Shown: piece by piece, positions 7,793-14,737 of the stretch | How the letters are laid out: each line of letters starts with the position of its first letter | Numbering within the stretch: position 1 is the stretch's first letter | DNA from: JAQAZP01 sp032127265 | GTDB taxonomy: Bacteria > Acidobacteriota > JAQAZP01 | Direction of reading: 5' to 3' | Assembly (NCBI GenBank): GCA_032127265.1 | Contig: JAQAZP010000104.1 | Coordinates: 1-24,079 of the forward strand | DNA: 24,079 nucleotides | Made by a program: the position numbers and the translations under genes | The notes under the pieces: model-generated | Told to the model about the DNA's origin: nothing | The model's input: the letters and a program-made list of their open reading frames with translations, nothing else | Database searches by the model: none

Positions 7793-9964
7793 CTACTCCT
7801 GTCCGGATGCACGGTCGCCCTTCCAGGCCTGCGGCAGATCAATGCCCAGGGTGGCGGCGAGGAAAGCCCACTCGTCGGCCAATTCCTCGATGGCCTTGTC
7901 CGTCGGCTTGCCGCCGCCGTGCCCGGCCCGGGTCTCGATGCGGATCAGCACCGGTGCCGGTCCCTCCTGGGCCCGCTGCATGGCGGCCGTGAATTTGAAC
8001 GAGTGTCCCGGCACCACCCGGTCGTCGGTGTCGGCGGTGGTGACCAGGGTGGGCGGATAGGCCGTGCCGGGCCTGATGTTGTGATAGGGGGAATAGGCCA
8101 GCAGCGCCTTGAACTGCTCCGGGTCGTCGGACGATCCAAAGTCGTCGGTCCAGTAGCGGCCGGCAGTGAACTTGTGGAAGCGCAGCATGTCCATCACCCC
8201 CACCTCGGGCAGGCAGGCGCCGAACAGCTCGGGCCGCTGGGTCATCACCGCCCCCACCAGCAGGCCGCCGTTGCTGCCGCCCATCACCGCCAGCTTCGAC
8301 CTGCTGGTATACTGCTCATCGATCAGCCACTCGGCGGCGGCGATGAAATCGTCGAAGGCGTTCTGCCGCTTCAGCTTTGTCGCTCCCTCGTGCCACTCCC
8401 TGCCATACTCGCCCCCGCCGCGGATATTGGCCAGGGCATAGATTCCGCCCATCTCCATCCAGGCGATCTTCGCTGCTGAAAACGAGGGGGTCATGGATAA
8501 ATTGAAACCGCCGTAGGCATAGAGCAGGACAGGGTTCCGGCCATCCTGCTTCAGTCCCTTGCGGTGAACGAGGAACATCGGCACACGGGTACCGTCCTTC
8601 GACGTGTAAAACACCTGGCTGGTCACGAACTGAGCGGGATCGAAAACCGTCTCCGCCTGGCGGAAGAGCGTGCTCTTCCCGCTGGCCAGGTCGTAGCGGT
8701 AGATCACCGGCGGCGCATTGAAGCTGGAGAATCGGTAGAAGGTCTCACTGTCCAGCCGCCGGCCGCCGAAGCCGCTCACCGATCCCAGGCCGGGCAGTTC
8801 CACGTCGCGCACCTGCTCACCGGAAGTGTTGAAGACACGGACCCGGCTCCGGGCATGGTGCAGGTAATTGGCGAAGAAAAAGTTTCCCACCAGGCCCACC
8901 TGCTGCAGCGTGTCATCGTTCTGGGGGATCAGGGTGCGCCAGGCACTCCGCTCCGGGCGGTTGAGGTCCACCGCCACAACCCGGCCCCGGGAGGCGCCCA
9001 GGTCCGTGCGAAAGAAAAACAGCGGTCCGTCGTTGCCGATAAACCCATACCTGGCATCCCAGCCGTCGATGAGCAGGCGGGGCATGGCATAGGGCCGTGC
9101 CAGGTCACGGACATAGACCAGGTTGTTCTCCATCGCCTTCCAGACGGAGATCACCAGGTAGCGGCCGTCTTCGGTAACCGTGGCCGAGAAGGTCCACTCC
9201 GCGTGGTCGGGCTGCTCGAAAACCACACTGTCATCTGGCTGGGGTGTGCCCAGCCGGTGGTAGCACACCTTCTGGTTGAGGTTCGATTGCTGGAAGGCCG
9301 CTCCCTCGGCCGGCTCGTCGAACCGGCTGTAGAAGAAACCGAGGCCGTCGGTGGTCCAGGAGACCGCGGACCACTTGATCCAGGCCAGTTCCTCGGGCAG
9401 GTCCTTGCCCGAACGGAGGTCACGGATCCGCCAGCGGTTCCAGTCCGAGCCGGCCTCGGCCACCGACCAGGCCAGGTAGCGGCCATCGTCGGAGAAGGAC
9501 GTGCCCCCCAGGGTCACCGTGCCGTCCCCGGACCAGCCGTTGGGGTCGATGAGCACCCGCGGTTCGCCGTCGAGGCGGTCCACGGCATAGAGCACGTCCT
9601 GGTTCTGCAGGCCGTCGTTTTTCTCATAGTAGTAGACGCCCCCGTACCGTGCCGGCAGGCCGTAGCGCTCGTAGTTCCAGAGTTCGGTGAGCCTGGCCTG
9701 GATAGCCGGTCGCTGGGGAATCGTACCGAGCCAGGAAAAGGTGAGCTCGTTCTGCGCCGCCACCCACCCGGCCACTTCGGGGCTGGTGCGCACGTCGTCC
9801 TCCAGCCAGCGGTAGGGGTCAGCCACCTCTACACCGTGGTAGTCGTCCACCTGGTCCACCCGCCGTGTTTCCGGATAGGCCGGCCGGTCACCGGCAGCGG
9901 CCGGGGGAGCGGCGGCCAGAACAGCCGCCAGGAAAAGAAGGAGTATGGGCTTTGACATGCGCAT
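7793..9964 (-). CDS. Exported prolyl oligopeptidase (S9A family)
   Basis: This 723-residue protein has a signal peptide (MRMSKPILLLFLAAVLAAAPPAAA). It continues with the S9A N-terminal signature VADPYRWLEDD, a seven-bladed propeller region and a C-terminal alpha/beta hydrolase domain. The catalytic serine is S564 in GGSNGG, the aspartate is in ADTDDRVVP (D647 or D648) and the histidine is H682 in RAGHG. Length fits bacterial periplasmic prolyl endopeptidases such as the Elizabethkingia enzyme. It cuts short peptides after proline in the periplasm. Starts are possible at GTG 9973, ATG 9964 and ATG 9958; 9964 is chosen because GGAG lies eight bases upstream. It heads the operon with the nucleotidyltransferase and kinase. 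Why a peptidase is cotranscribed with HexNAc salvage is unclear; degrading peptides from glycoproteins or peptidoglycan would fit. Confidence 0.93.
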   Translation of the reverse strand: MRMSKPILLLFLAAVLAAAPPAAAGDRPAYPETRRVDQVDDYHGVEVADPYRWLEDDVRTSPEVAGWVAAQNELTFSWLGTIPQRPAIQARLTELWNYERYGLPARYGGVYYYEKNDGLQNQDVLYAVDRLDGEPRVLIDPNGWSGDGTVTLGGTSFSDDGRYLAWSVAEAGSDWNRWRIRDLRSGKDLPEELAWIKWSAVSWTTDGLGFFYSRFDEPAEGAAFQQSNLNQKVCYHRLGTPQPDDSVVFEQPDHAEWTFSATVTEDGRYLVISVWKAMENNLVYVRDLARPYAMPRLLIDGWDARYGFIGNDGPLFFFRTDLGASRGRVVAVDLNRPERSAWRTLIPQNDDTLQQVGLVGNFFFANYLHHARSRVRVFNTSGEQVRDVELPGLGSVSGFGGRRLDSETFYRFSSFNAPPVIYRYDLASGKSTLFRQAETVFDPAQFVTSQVFYTSKDGTRVPMFLVHRKGLKQDGRNPVLLYAYGGFNLSMTPSFSAAKIAWMEMGGIYALANIRGGGEYGREWHEGATKLKRQNAFDDFIAAAEWLIDEQYTSRSKLAVMGGSNGGLLVGAVMTQRPELFGACLPEVGVMDMLRFHKFTAGRYWTDDFGSSDDPEQFKALLAYSPYHNIRPGTAYPPTLVTTADTDDRVVPGHSFKFTAAMQRAQEGPAPVLIRIETRAGHGGGKPTDKAIEELADEWAFLAATLGIDLPQAWKGDRASGQE

Positions 9965-10102
9965 ATCGAGCACTCCACTGGGATTGTGGCCGGCCGGGAC
10001 CAGGGCATCACCGGAAGGCCGAACTGAACAACCGTGGTCGGCGGCTCATCATACAACGGACGGATGGATTCGGGGAACGGACCGGCCCGGCGCCGGTCCC
10101 AC

Positions 10103-10131
10103 TTGACCAGCGGGGGCCCGTGGCGTAAAAC
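10103..10131 (+). promoter_or_regulatory. Putative sigma-70 promoter giving a leaderless receiver-LpxC transcript
   Basis: TTGACC (10103-10108, five of six matches) and TAAAAC (10126-10131, four of six) are spaced by exactly 17 bases. The expected start of transcription, about seven bases past the -10 box, falls on or next to the ATG at 10139. No Shine-Dalgarno is visible before that ATG, which fits a leaderless mRNA. Confidence 0.45.
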
Positions 10132-10138
10132 TGTGGTC

Positions 10139-11443
10139 ATGAAAAAGAACCTGGTCCTCATCGTGGACGACGAACCGGGAATCCTCGTCTCCCTGGCCAA
10201 CATCTTCAAGGACGAGGGATACCGCACACTGACCACCGGTAGCGGCGAGGAGGCGCTGACCCTCTACCGGCAGCACCTTCCCGACGTGGTGTTCCTCGAT
10301 ATCTGGCTCCCCGACCGGGACGGGCTGGAGACCCTGCGCACACTTCTCGAGCTTGATTCCGGAGCGGCGGTGATCATGATGTCGGGCCACGGCACCACAC
10401 CCACCGCGGTGCGGGCGATCAAGATGGGGGCCTGCGACTACCTGGAGAAGCCGCTCTCCTACGACCAGGTGGTTGACGCGGTGGACAACGCCCTGCGGGA
10501 GAAGCCGAGCCGGGCCAGCCAGCGGCCGAACCCGGTACTCGAGCTGGCCAAGGCGCGCATCGACGATGAAGTTCGGGTGATCCCCCCGCCGCAGCTCCCC
10601 CTGCTCCAGGAGACAAAAACACCGCAGCGCACCATCTGCTCCAGCAAGGCGATCTACGGCCTGGGTCTGCACTCGGGCAGCCGCACCGGGATGGTGATCC
10701 AGCCCCTGCCCCCGGACAGCGGTATCCATTTTGTCACCCTGCCCGGCGGCACGGTGATCCCGGCCCACATCTCCGCCGCCGGCAACACCGAGTATGCCAC
10801 CACGCTCAACGGCCGCGGCGAGAGCATCCGCACCGTGGAGCACCTGCTCTCGGCCCTCCACGCCTGCGGGATCACCAACCTGCTGATCAAGGTCCACGGC
10901 GAAATACCGGTGCTCGACGGTTCGGCCCTGGAGTTCTGCCGCGAGCTGAAGAAGGTGGGTATCGAGGACCAGGGAGTCCCGCAGATGGAGTTGGTGATCG
11001 ACCGGCGCTACCAGGTGGGCGAGGACGACGGGAAAAAAATGCTGGCCATCGAACCGTATGACGGCTTCTCGGTCTCCTACCAGCTGCGCTACCCGCCGCC
11101 GGTGGGCGACCAGTTCTATGAGTTCCTGCTGTCCAGCGCCGAGGCCTATCGCGAGCAGATAGCACCGGCCCGCACCTTCGGTTTCATGCGCGACCTGAAG
11201 ATGATGAACGAGCTGGGGCTGGGCTCCGGTGGCCGGCTGGACAACTTCATCCTCGTTGGCGAGGACAACGTGATCAACACCGAGCTCCGCTTCCCCGACG
11301 AGTTCGTGCGGCACAAGATCCTCGACATCATCGGCGACTTCTACCTGCTCGGCTTCCCGGTGCGCGGCAGGGTCGTAGCCCGCTTCTCCGGCCACCGGGA
11401 CAACATCGCCCTCCAGCAGCAGATCCTCGACGCGGTGGGTTGA
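10139..11443 (+). CDS. lpxC: Receiver domain-LpxC fusion: phospho-regulated UDP-3-O-acyl-GlcNAc deacetylase
   Basis: The 434-residue product joins two complete domains. Residues 1-120 are a CheY-like receiver of NtrC/NtrX type, with acidic pocket D10-D11, phospho-acceptor D54 (VVFLDIWLPDRDG), switch S82 and K104 (EKP) all present. A Pro/Gln-rich linker spans about 121-162. Residues 163-434 are LpxC: GLGLHSG (174-180), E234-H235 in TVEHLLSA, PVLDGSA (257-263), T346 in PARTFGF, H392 and D396 in VRHKILD, D400 and H419 in SGH. The Zn2+ ligands H235, H392 and D396 and the catalytic glutamate are intact, so it should catalyse the committed lipid A step at the inner membrane face. The frame opens upstream at 10034, but the receiver fold begins at the 10139 ATG. 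LpxC is usually a stand-alone protein of about 300 residues or fused to FabZ; a receiver fusion is unusual. No partner kinase lies in the window. Confidence 0.95.
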   Translation: MKKNLVLIVDDEPGILVSLANIFKDEGYRTLTTGSGEEALTLYRQHLPDVVFLDIWLPDRDGLETLRTLLELDSGAAVIMMSGHGTTPTAVRAIKMGACDYLEKPLSYDQVVDAVDNALREKPSRASQRPNPVLELAKARIDDEVRVIPPPQLPLLQETKTPQRTICSSKAIYGLGLHSGSRTGMVIQPLPPDSGIHFVTLPGGTVIPAHISAAGNTEYATTLNGRGESIRTVEHLLSALHACGITNLLIKVHGEIPVLDGSALEFCRELKKVGIEDQGVPQMELVIDRRYQVGEDDGKKMLAIEPYDGFSVSYQLRYPPPVGDQFYEFLLSSAEAYREQIAPARTFGFMRDLKMMNELGLGSGGRLDNFILVGEDNVINTELRFPDEFVRHKILDIIGDFYLLGFPVRGRVVARFSGHRDNIALQQQILDAVG

Positions 11444-11456
11444 ATGGGGTACACAA

Positions 11457-11506
11457 CATGGCGCGGGCGGAGGCCGTCATCGACTTCCACTCGCGCCATG
11501 CTTTTT
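11457..11506 (+). terminator. Rho-independent-type terminator after receiver-lpxC
   Basis: CATGGCGCG (11457-11465) pairs perfectly with CGCGCCATG (11492-11500), and five T residues follow at 11502-11506. It begins 14 bases after the lpxC stop and ends before the stop of the converging small gene. The 26-base loop is longer than usual. Confidence 0.55.
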
Positions 11507-11514
11507 CAGCAGGA

Positions 11515-12114
11515 CTACTTCTTGCCGCTGCGGCCGCCACCGCCCGACGAACCGATGGAGCTTCCGCCACCCGACGAACCGATGGACGATCCCCGGCTCG
11601 CTGATATCCCGGTTGATCCCATTCCCCGCCGGCCTGTGATACGGGGGGCCTCATTCCTCATCCGAATCGCCATCCGTTCTCGCTCGACGGTCTGGATGGC
11701 TTTCAGTTCCGTTGTCTTCCGCGGATCACTGGCCGTCCAGATCCCGCCGGTCCCGTATTCATCGAAAAAACCCTCACCAAAAGTCCACCAGCGGTCGCTG
11801 GGCACATCATAGCGGCCCCAGCGGAAGGTCCAGGGGTACCAGTCCCCCCCGGAATAGCGGCGGCCATGGCAACCCGGATGGAAGCAGGGATAGAAAGCCT
11901 CAAGCGCTAACCGGTCCGGGTCATAGTAAGGAAGATACCGGGCCGTATGATCCCCGGCATGGGACCACCCACCCATGGACAACGAGTACGGTATCTCCTG
12001 GGCCCTGACCGTTCCAGTTGCCAAAAAAATCAGTGTGACGAACAGGACGATGGCCGCCAGGAAAAAGAGAGTGCCGGCCCCGGACGCGATACGCTCGAAT
12101 CCTGAATCGGACAT
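11515..12114 (-). CDS. Small secreted or membrane-anchored aromatic- and Gly/Ser-rich protein, function unknown
   Basis: I do not recognise this 199-residue protein. A short charged N-terminus precedes a hydrophobic segment (about 14-34) that is either an uncleaved anchor or a long signal ending near TVRAQ. Residues 45-125 are rich in Trp, Tyr, Phe, His and Gly with two cysteines (C77, C82). A charged helix-like stretch (130-155) leads to a Gly/Ser tail in which GSSIGSSGG occurs twice (175-183 and 184-192), ending in RSGKK. The ATG at 12114 has a perfect AGGAGG six bases upstream, so longer in-frame starts up to 12198 are rejected. A sigma-54 promoter sits about 60 bases upstream, so it is probably switched on by an enhancer-binding activator. 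The composition suggests an envelope or surface protein. Confidence 0.75.
   Translation of the reverse strand: MSDSGFERIASGAGTLFFLAAIVLFVTLIFLATGTVRAQEIPYSLSMGGWSHAGDHTARYLPYYDPDRLALEAFYPCFHPGCHGRRYSGGDWYPWTFRWGRYDVPSDRWWTFGEGFFDEYGTGGIWTASDPRKTTELKAIQTVERERMAIRMRNEAPRITGRRGMGSTGISASRGSSIGSSGGGSSIGSSGGGGRSGKK
11544..11586 (-). repeat. 27-base tandem repeat encoding GSSIGSSGG
   Basis: The 16-base core CCGACGAACCGATGGA appears at 11544-11559 and 11571-11586 (plus-strand reading), a period of 27 bases or nine codons. It encodes the duplicated Gly/Ser unit at the C-terminus of the small secreted protein. Confidence 0.8.
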
Positions 12115-12173
12115 CTCGCACCTCCTTTCGGTTGGCATGATGCAGAATGATCGGACGTTCTGACTTAAGGTAT

Positions 12174-12190
12174 TGCAATCTTTTTGCCAA
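12174..12190 (-). promoter_or_regulatory. Sigma-54 (RpoN) promoter of the small secreted protein gene
   Basis: Reading the minus strand, TTGGCAAAAAGATTGCA (12190-12174) carries the -24 element TTGGCA and the -12 element TTGCA. The GG and GC dinucleotides have the exact 12-base offset of RpoN promoters. The predicted transcription start near 12163 leaves a leader of about 49 bases with a perfect Shine-Dalgarno. Spacing and invariant bases all match; activity is inferred. Confidence 0.65.
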
Positions 12191-12241
12191 CTCCGCAACA
12201 GGCAGGATCACCGGTAAATCTGATGAAACCCTGCCGGAAAC

Positions 12242-12259
12242 TGAAAAAGTGTGAAAAAG
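12242..12259. repeat. Ten-base-spaced direct repeat TGAAAAAG, possible activator site
   Basis: TGAAAAAG occurs at 12242-12249 and 12252-12259, one helical turn apart. It lies roughly 80-96 bases upstream of the predicted sigma-54 transcription start, where enhancer-binding proteins often bind. The functional reading is speculative. Confidence 0.3.
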
Positions 12260-12320
12260 AGCTGACCGCAATATTGGACACGCTGATTGTAGGGACAGGT
12301 AACGAATTAATCGCACATTC

Positions 12321-12349
12321 CTGCCATCCGGCGATTGAGGCCGTATAAT
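12321..12349 (+). promoter_or_regulatory. Sigma-70 promoter of the six-hairpin glycosidase-like gene
   Basis: CTGCCA (12321-12326, four of six matches) and a perfect TATAAT (12344-12349) are 17 bases apart. The expected start near 12356 gives a leader of about 34 bases containing GAGGTG before the ATG at 12390. Confidence 0.6.
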
Positions 12350-12389
12350 GGGTGAACGAATAACCGGACCATCCACATCGAGGTGATCG

Positions 12390-14465
12390 ATGAACAGGTA
12401 TCTGTCCCTGACCATTCTGGCTCTGCTTCTGCTCTCAGCCGCCGTGTCCACCGAATCCGCGGAATCGACCGAGGTCCGCGACTGGTGGCACACCGATGAC
12501 TACGGCGGGATCCACTGGGACCTCGAGCCGGACGAAACACTGCCCCACCAGGACCACATGGCCATGTCCGGCCGTGCCGTGGATCTGATTCTGGAGTGGG
12601 AGGTTGACGCGGAGGGGCATTTCCACTCCACCAGTGTTGTGCGCTGGCCCATGCTGCGCACCCTGCCCGACGACACCCATGCCAGCCTGTCGAGAGAACT
12701 GAACGACGGGATGGATCCCCGGCCACTGGTGGAAGGGCAGCCCCTCTCCGCCGGTTCGGTCCAGCAGGTAAGGATTCACGGCCTGCTGGCCGTATCCAGC
12801 GATCATCCGGAGGGGGTGTGGACCGAGCAGACCATTTTTCCCAGCCCGCACTCCCCGGCAGTCATCAATCACTGGGTTCTGGAAAACACCGGCACCCGGA
12901 CCTTGCAGATCACCGTCCCCGGCTGGAGGATCTCCCACACCACCACAGCCGAGGCGGGCCTGTTCGGCTCCTACATCGTGGACCAGTTCCTGGTGGGGGA
13001 AGCGAGCCGCCGGCTGGCCCCGGGAGAGAGCTTCAGCTGGGCCATCGTCCGTTCCGCGAGGAAGAAAGATGATGCTCCTTTCTCCTGTGATCCGGCTGCC
13101 GAACTGGCCGCCAGGAACATTATCATCACCGGCATCGAGGCCGACCTGGTGCTGGATACACCTGACGAAGCGATCAACCGGCTCTTCGCCTTTTCCAAAC
13201 TGCGGGGGACGGAGAGCATCTTCGCCACTCGCGGAGGGCTGATGCACGGGCCCGGCGGATACAACAAATACCTGGCCGCCATCTGGGCCAACGACCAGGC
13301 CGAGTACATCAACCCCTTCTTCCCCTTCCTTGGCAACGATGCGGGCAACGAGAGCGCGATGAACGCCTTTCGTCATTTCGCGGCGTACATGAACCCGGAG
13401 TACCAGCCAATCCCCAGCTCGATCATCGCCGAGGGCCGCGGTTTCTGGAATGGTGCGGGTGACCGCGGCGACGCGGCGATGATCGCCTATGGCGCCGGGC
13501 GTTTTGCCCTGGCTTCCGGGAACCGGGCCTGGGCGGAAGAACTGTGGCCGCTGATCAGCTGGTGCCTGGAGTATTGCCGTCGGCAGACCACGGCCGAAGG
13601 CATCATCGCTTCGGACACCGACGAACTGGAGGGCCGGTTCCCCGCCGGCAAGGCCAACCTCTGCACTTCCTGCCTCTGTTATGACGCCCTGCTCTCCGCC
13701 GCCTGGCTGGCCGAGGACCTGGGGCAGGACGAGGCCGGCGAGTTTCGGAACCGGGCCGCCACGCTGCGTGAGGCCATCGACCGGCAGTTCGCCGCCGAGG
13801 TGGAGGGCTATCAGACCTATCGCTATTTCGAGGGAAACGAACTCCTGCGCAGCTGGATCTGCATGCCGCTCACCGTGGGCATCTTTGATCGGGCCCAGGG
13901 CACAGTAAGCGCGCTCTTTTCACCCCGCCTCTGGACCCGGGCCGGGCTGCTGACCCAGGCGGGCACCGAAACGGTCTGGGACCGTGCCACCCTCTACGCC
14001 CTGCGCGGCGTGTTCGCCAGCGGCGGCCAGGATCGGGCCCTGGAAAAGTTGAGTGACTTCTCCCGCTGGCGTCTGCTGGGCGACCACGTGCCCTACGTGA
14101 TCGAGGCCTACCCCGAGTTCAACCAGAGCCACCTTTCGGCGGAGAGCGGGCTCTACTGCCGGATCATCACCGAAGGCCTGTTCGGCATCCGGCCCACCGG
14201 ACTGCACCGCTTCGAATGCATCCCCCGGCTGCCCGAGGAGTGGGACGGGATGGATCTGTTGCGGATCAAGGCCTTCGGCCGGACCTGGGACATGCTGGTC
14301 ACACGAAAGGGTGAGGGTGTCGAGGTGCGGATCATGGACTCGGGTCGGCTACCCGGCACGGCGGGCAAAGACATCTACTGCCGAACCCTGCCCGCCGGCG
14401 AGGCGCACCAGGTGAACCTTGGCCTGGATCACTCGCCGTCCGGCGACGAATCATCCTCGAGGTAG
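12390..14465 (+). CDS. Secreted six-hairpin (alpha/alpha)6-barrel glycosidase-like protein, family unassigned
   Basis: This 691-residue protein begins with a signal peptide (MNRYLSLTILALLLLSAAVS) and a beta-sandwich-like N-terminal part (about 30-230). From about 245 to 610 it has the alternating helical pattern of six-hairpin glycosidases: FAFSKLRGTESIF, YNKYLAAIWANDQAEYINPFF, GRFALASGNRAWAEELWPLI and a late SHLSAESGLYCRIITEGLFGI. A short beta-rich tail follows (about 620-690). The layout recalls GH15/GH63/GH78-like enzymes, but I cannot assign a family or name the catalytic acids. It probably hydrolyses a glycan in the periplasm or outside the cell. GAGGTGAT lies directly before the ATG. 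It is transcribed alone, divergent from the small sigma-54-controlled gene, with no transporter beside it. Confidence 0.8.
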   Translation: MNRYLSLTILALLLLSAAVSTESAESTEVRDWWHTDDYGGIHWDLEPDETLPHQDHMAMSGRAVDLILEWEVDAEGHFHSTSVVRWPMLRTLPDDTHASLSRELNDGMDPRPLVEGQPLSAGSVQQVRIHGLLAVSSDHPEGVWTEQTIFPSPHSPAVINHWVLENTGTRTLQITVPGWRISHTTTAEAGLFGSYIVDQFLVGEASRRLAPGESFSWAIVRSARKKDDAPFSCDPAAELAARNIIITGIEADLVLDTPDEAINRLFAFSKLRGTESIFATRGGLMHGPGGYNKYLAAIWANDQAEYINPFFPFLGNDAGNESAMNAFRHFAAYMNPEYQPIPSSIIAEGRGFWNGAGDRGDAAMIAYGAGRFALASGNRAWAEELWPLISWCLEYCRRQTTAEGIIASDTDELEGRFPAGKANLCTSCLCYDALLSAAWLAEDLGQDEAGEFRNRAATLREAIDRQFAAEVEGYQTYRYFEGNELLRSWICMPLTVGIFDRAQGTVSALFSPRLWTRAGLLTQAGTETVWDRATLYALRGVFASGGQDRALEKLSDFSRWRLLGDHVPYVIEAYPEFNQSHLSAESGLYCRIITEGLFGIRPTGLHRFECIPRLPEEWDGMDLLRIKAFGRTWDMLVTRKGEGVEVRIMDSGRLPGTAGKDIYCRTLPAGEAHQVNLGLDHSPSGDESSSR

Positions 14466-14686
14466 CCCAACACCTTCAGTTGACGATCCTGGCCGGCATC
14501 GGGGACGAATTCCTCCTCCGTCCGCGGCAACTGTTTTCTCAGCCGGGCGGTTCGTGTGATCCACTGGAGGAAGGACTTCACAAGTTCGTCTTCGTCCGGG
14601 AACCGGACCGCCTGGACGGGTTGCAGCTCGTGCCTGTCGGTTTCGAGATTTCCGCGGGTCGAAATTGCTTTTGCACGACCATTGCG
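14429..14686 (-). pseudogene. Possible gene remnant without a start codon
   Basis: On the minus strand an open frame runs from just after a TAG (14689-14687) to a TGA at 14431-14429, 85 codons. Its residue use looks protein-like rather than like a GC-rich shadow: acidic, with ELQPVQAVRFPDEDELVKSF, then FLQWITRTARLRKQL and ending in GYLEDDSSPDGE. No ATG or TTG is present; the first usable GTG (14581) would give only 50 residues. An ATG at 14682 lies one frame away, so a single-base change could have broken a small gene. Its last 12 codons overlap the 3' end of the glycosidase gene on the other strand. I recognise no family. It occupies most of the 272-base gap at 14466-14737, which otherwise holds only a weak sigma-54-like match. 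It may be chance. Confidence 0.3.
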
Positions 14687-14737
14687 CTAGGCTGGATTTG
14701 ATCGTCGCTCCGGACGCCTGCAGCCCGGTTCTCTTAC

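Noticed and set aside
8564..9955. 463-codon plus-strand open frame
   Set aside because: Antisense shadow of the prolyl oligopeptidase, which has a full catalytic triad and signal peptide.
10049..11395. 448-codon minus-strand open frame
   Set aside because: Antisense shadow of the receiver-LpxC gene, whose two domains account for the sequence.
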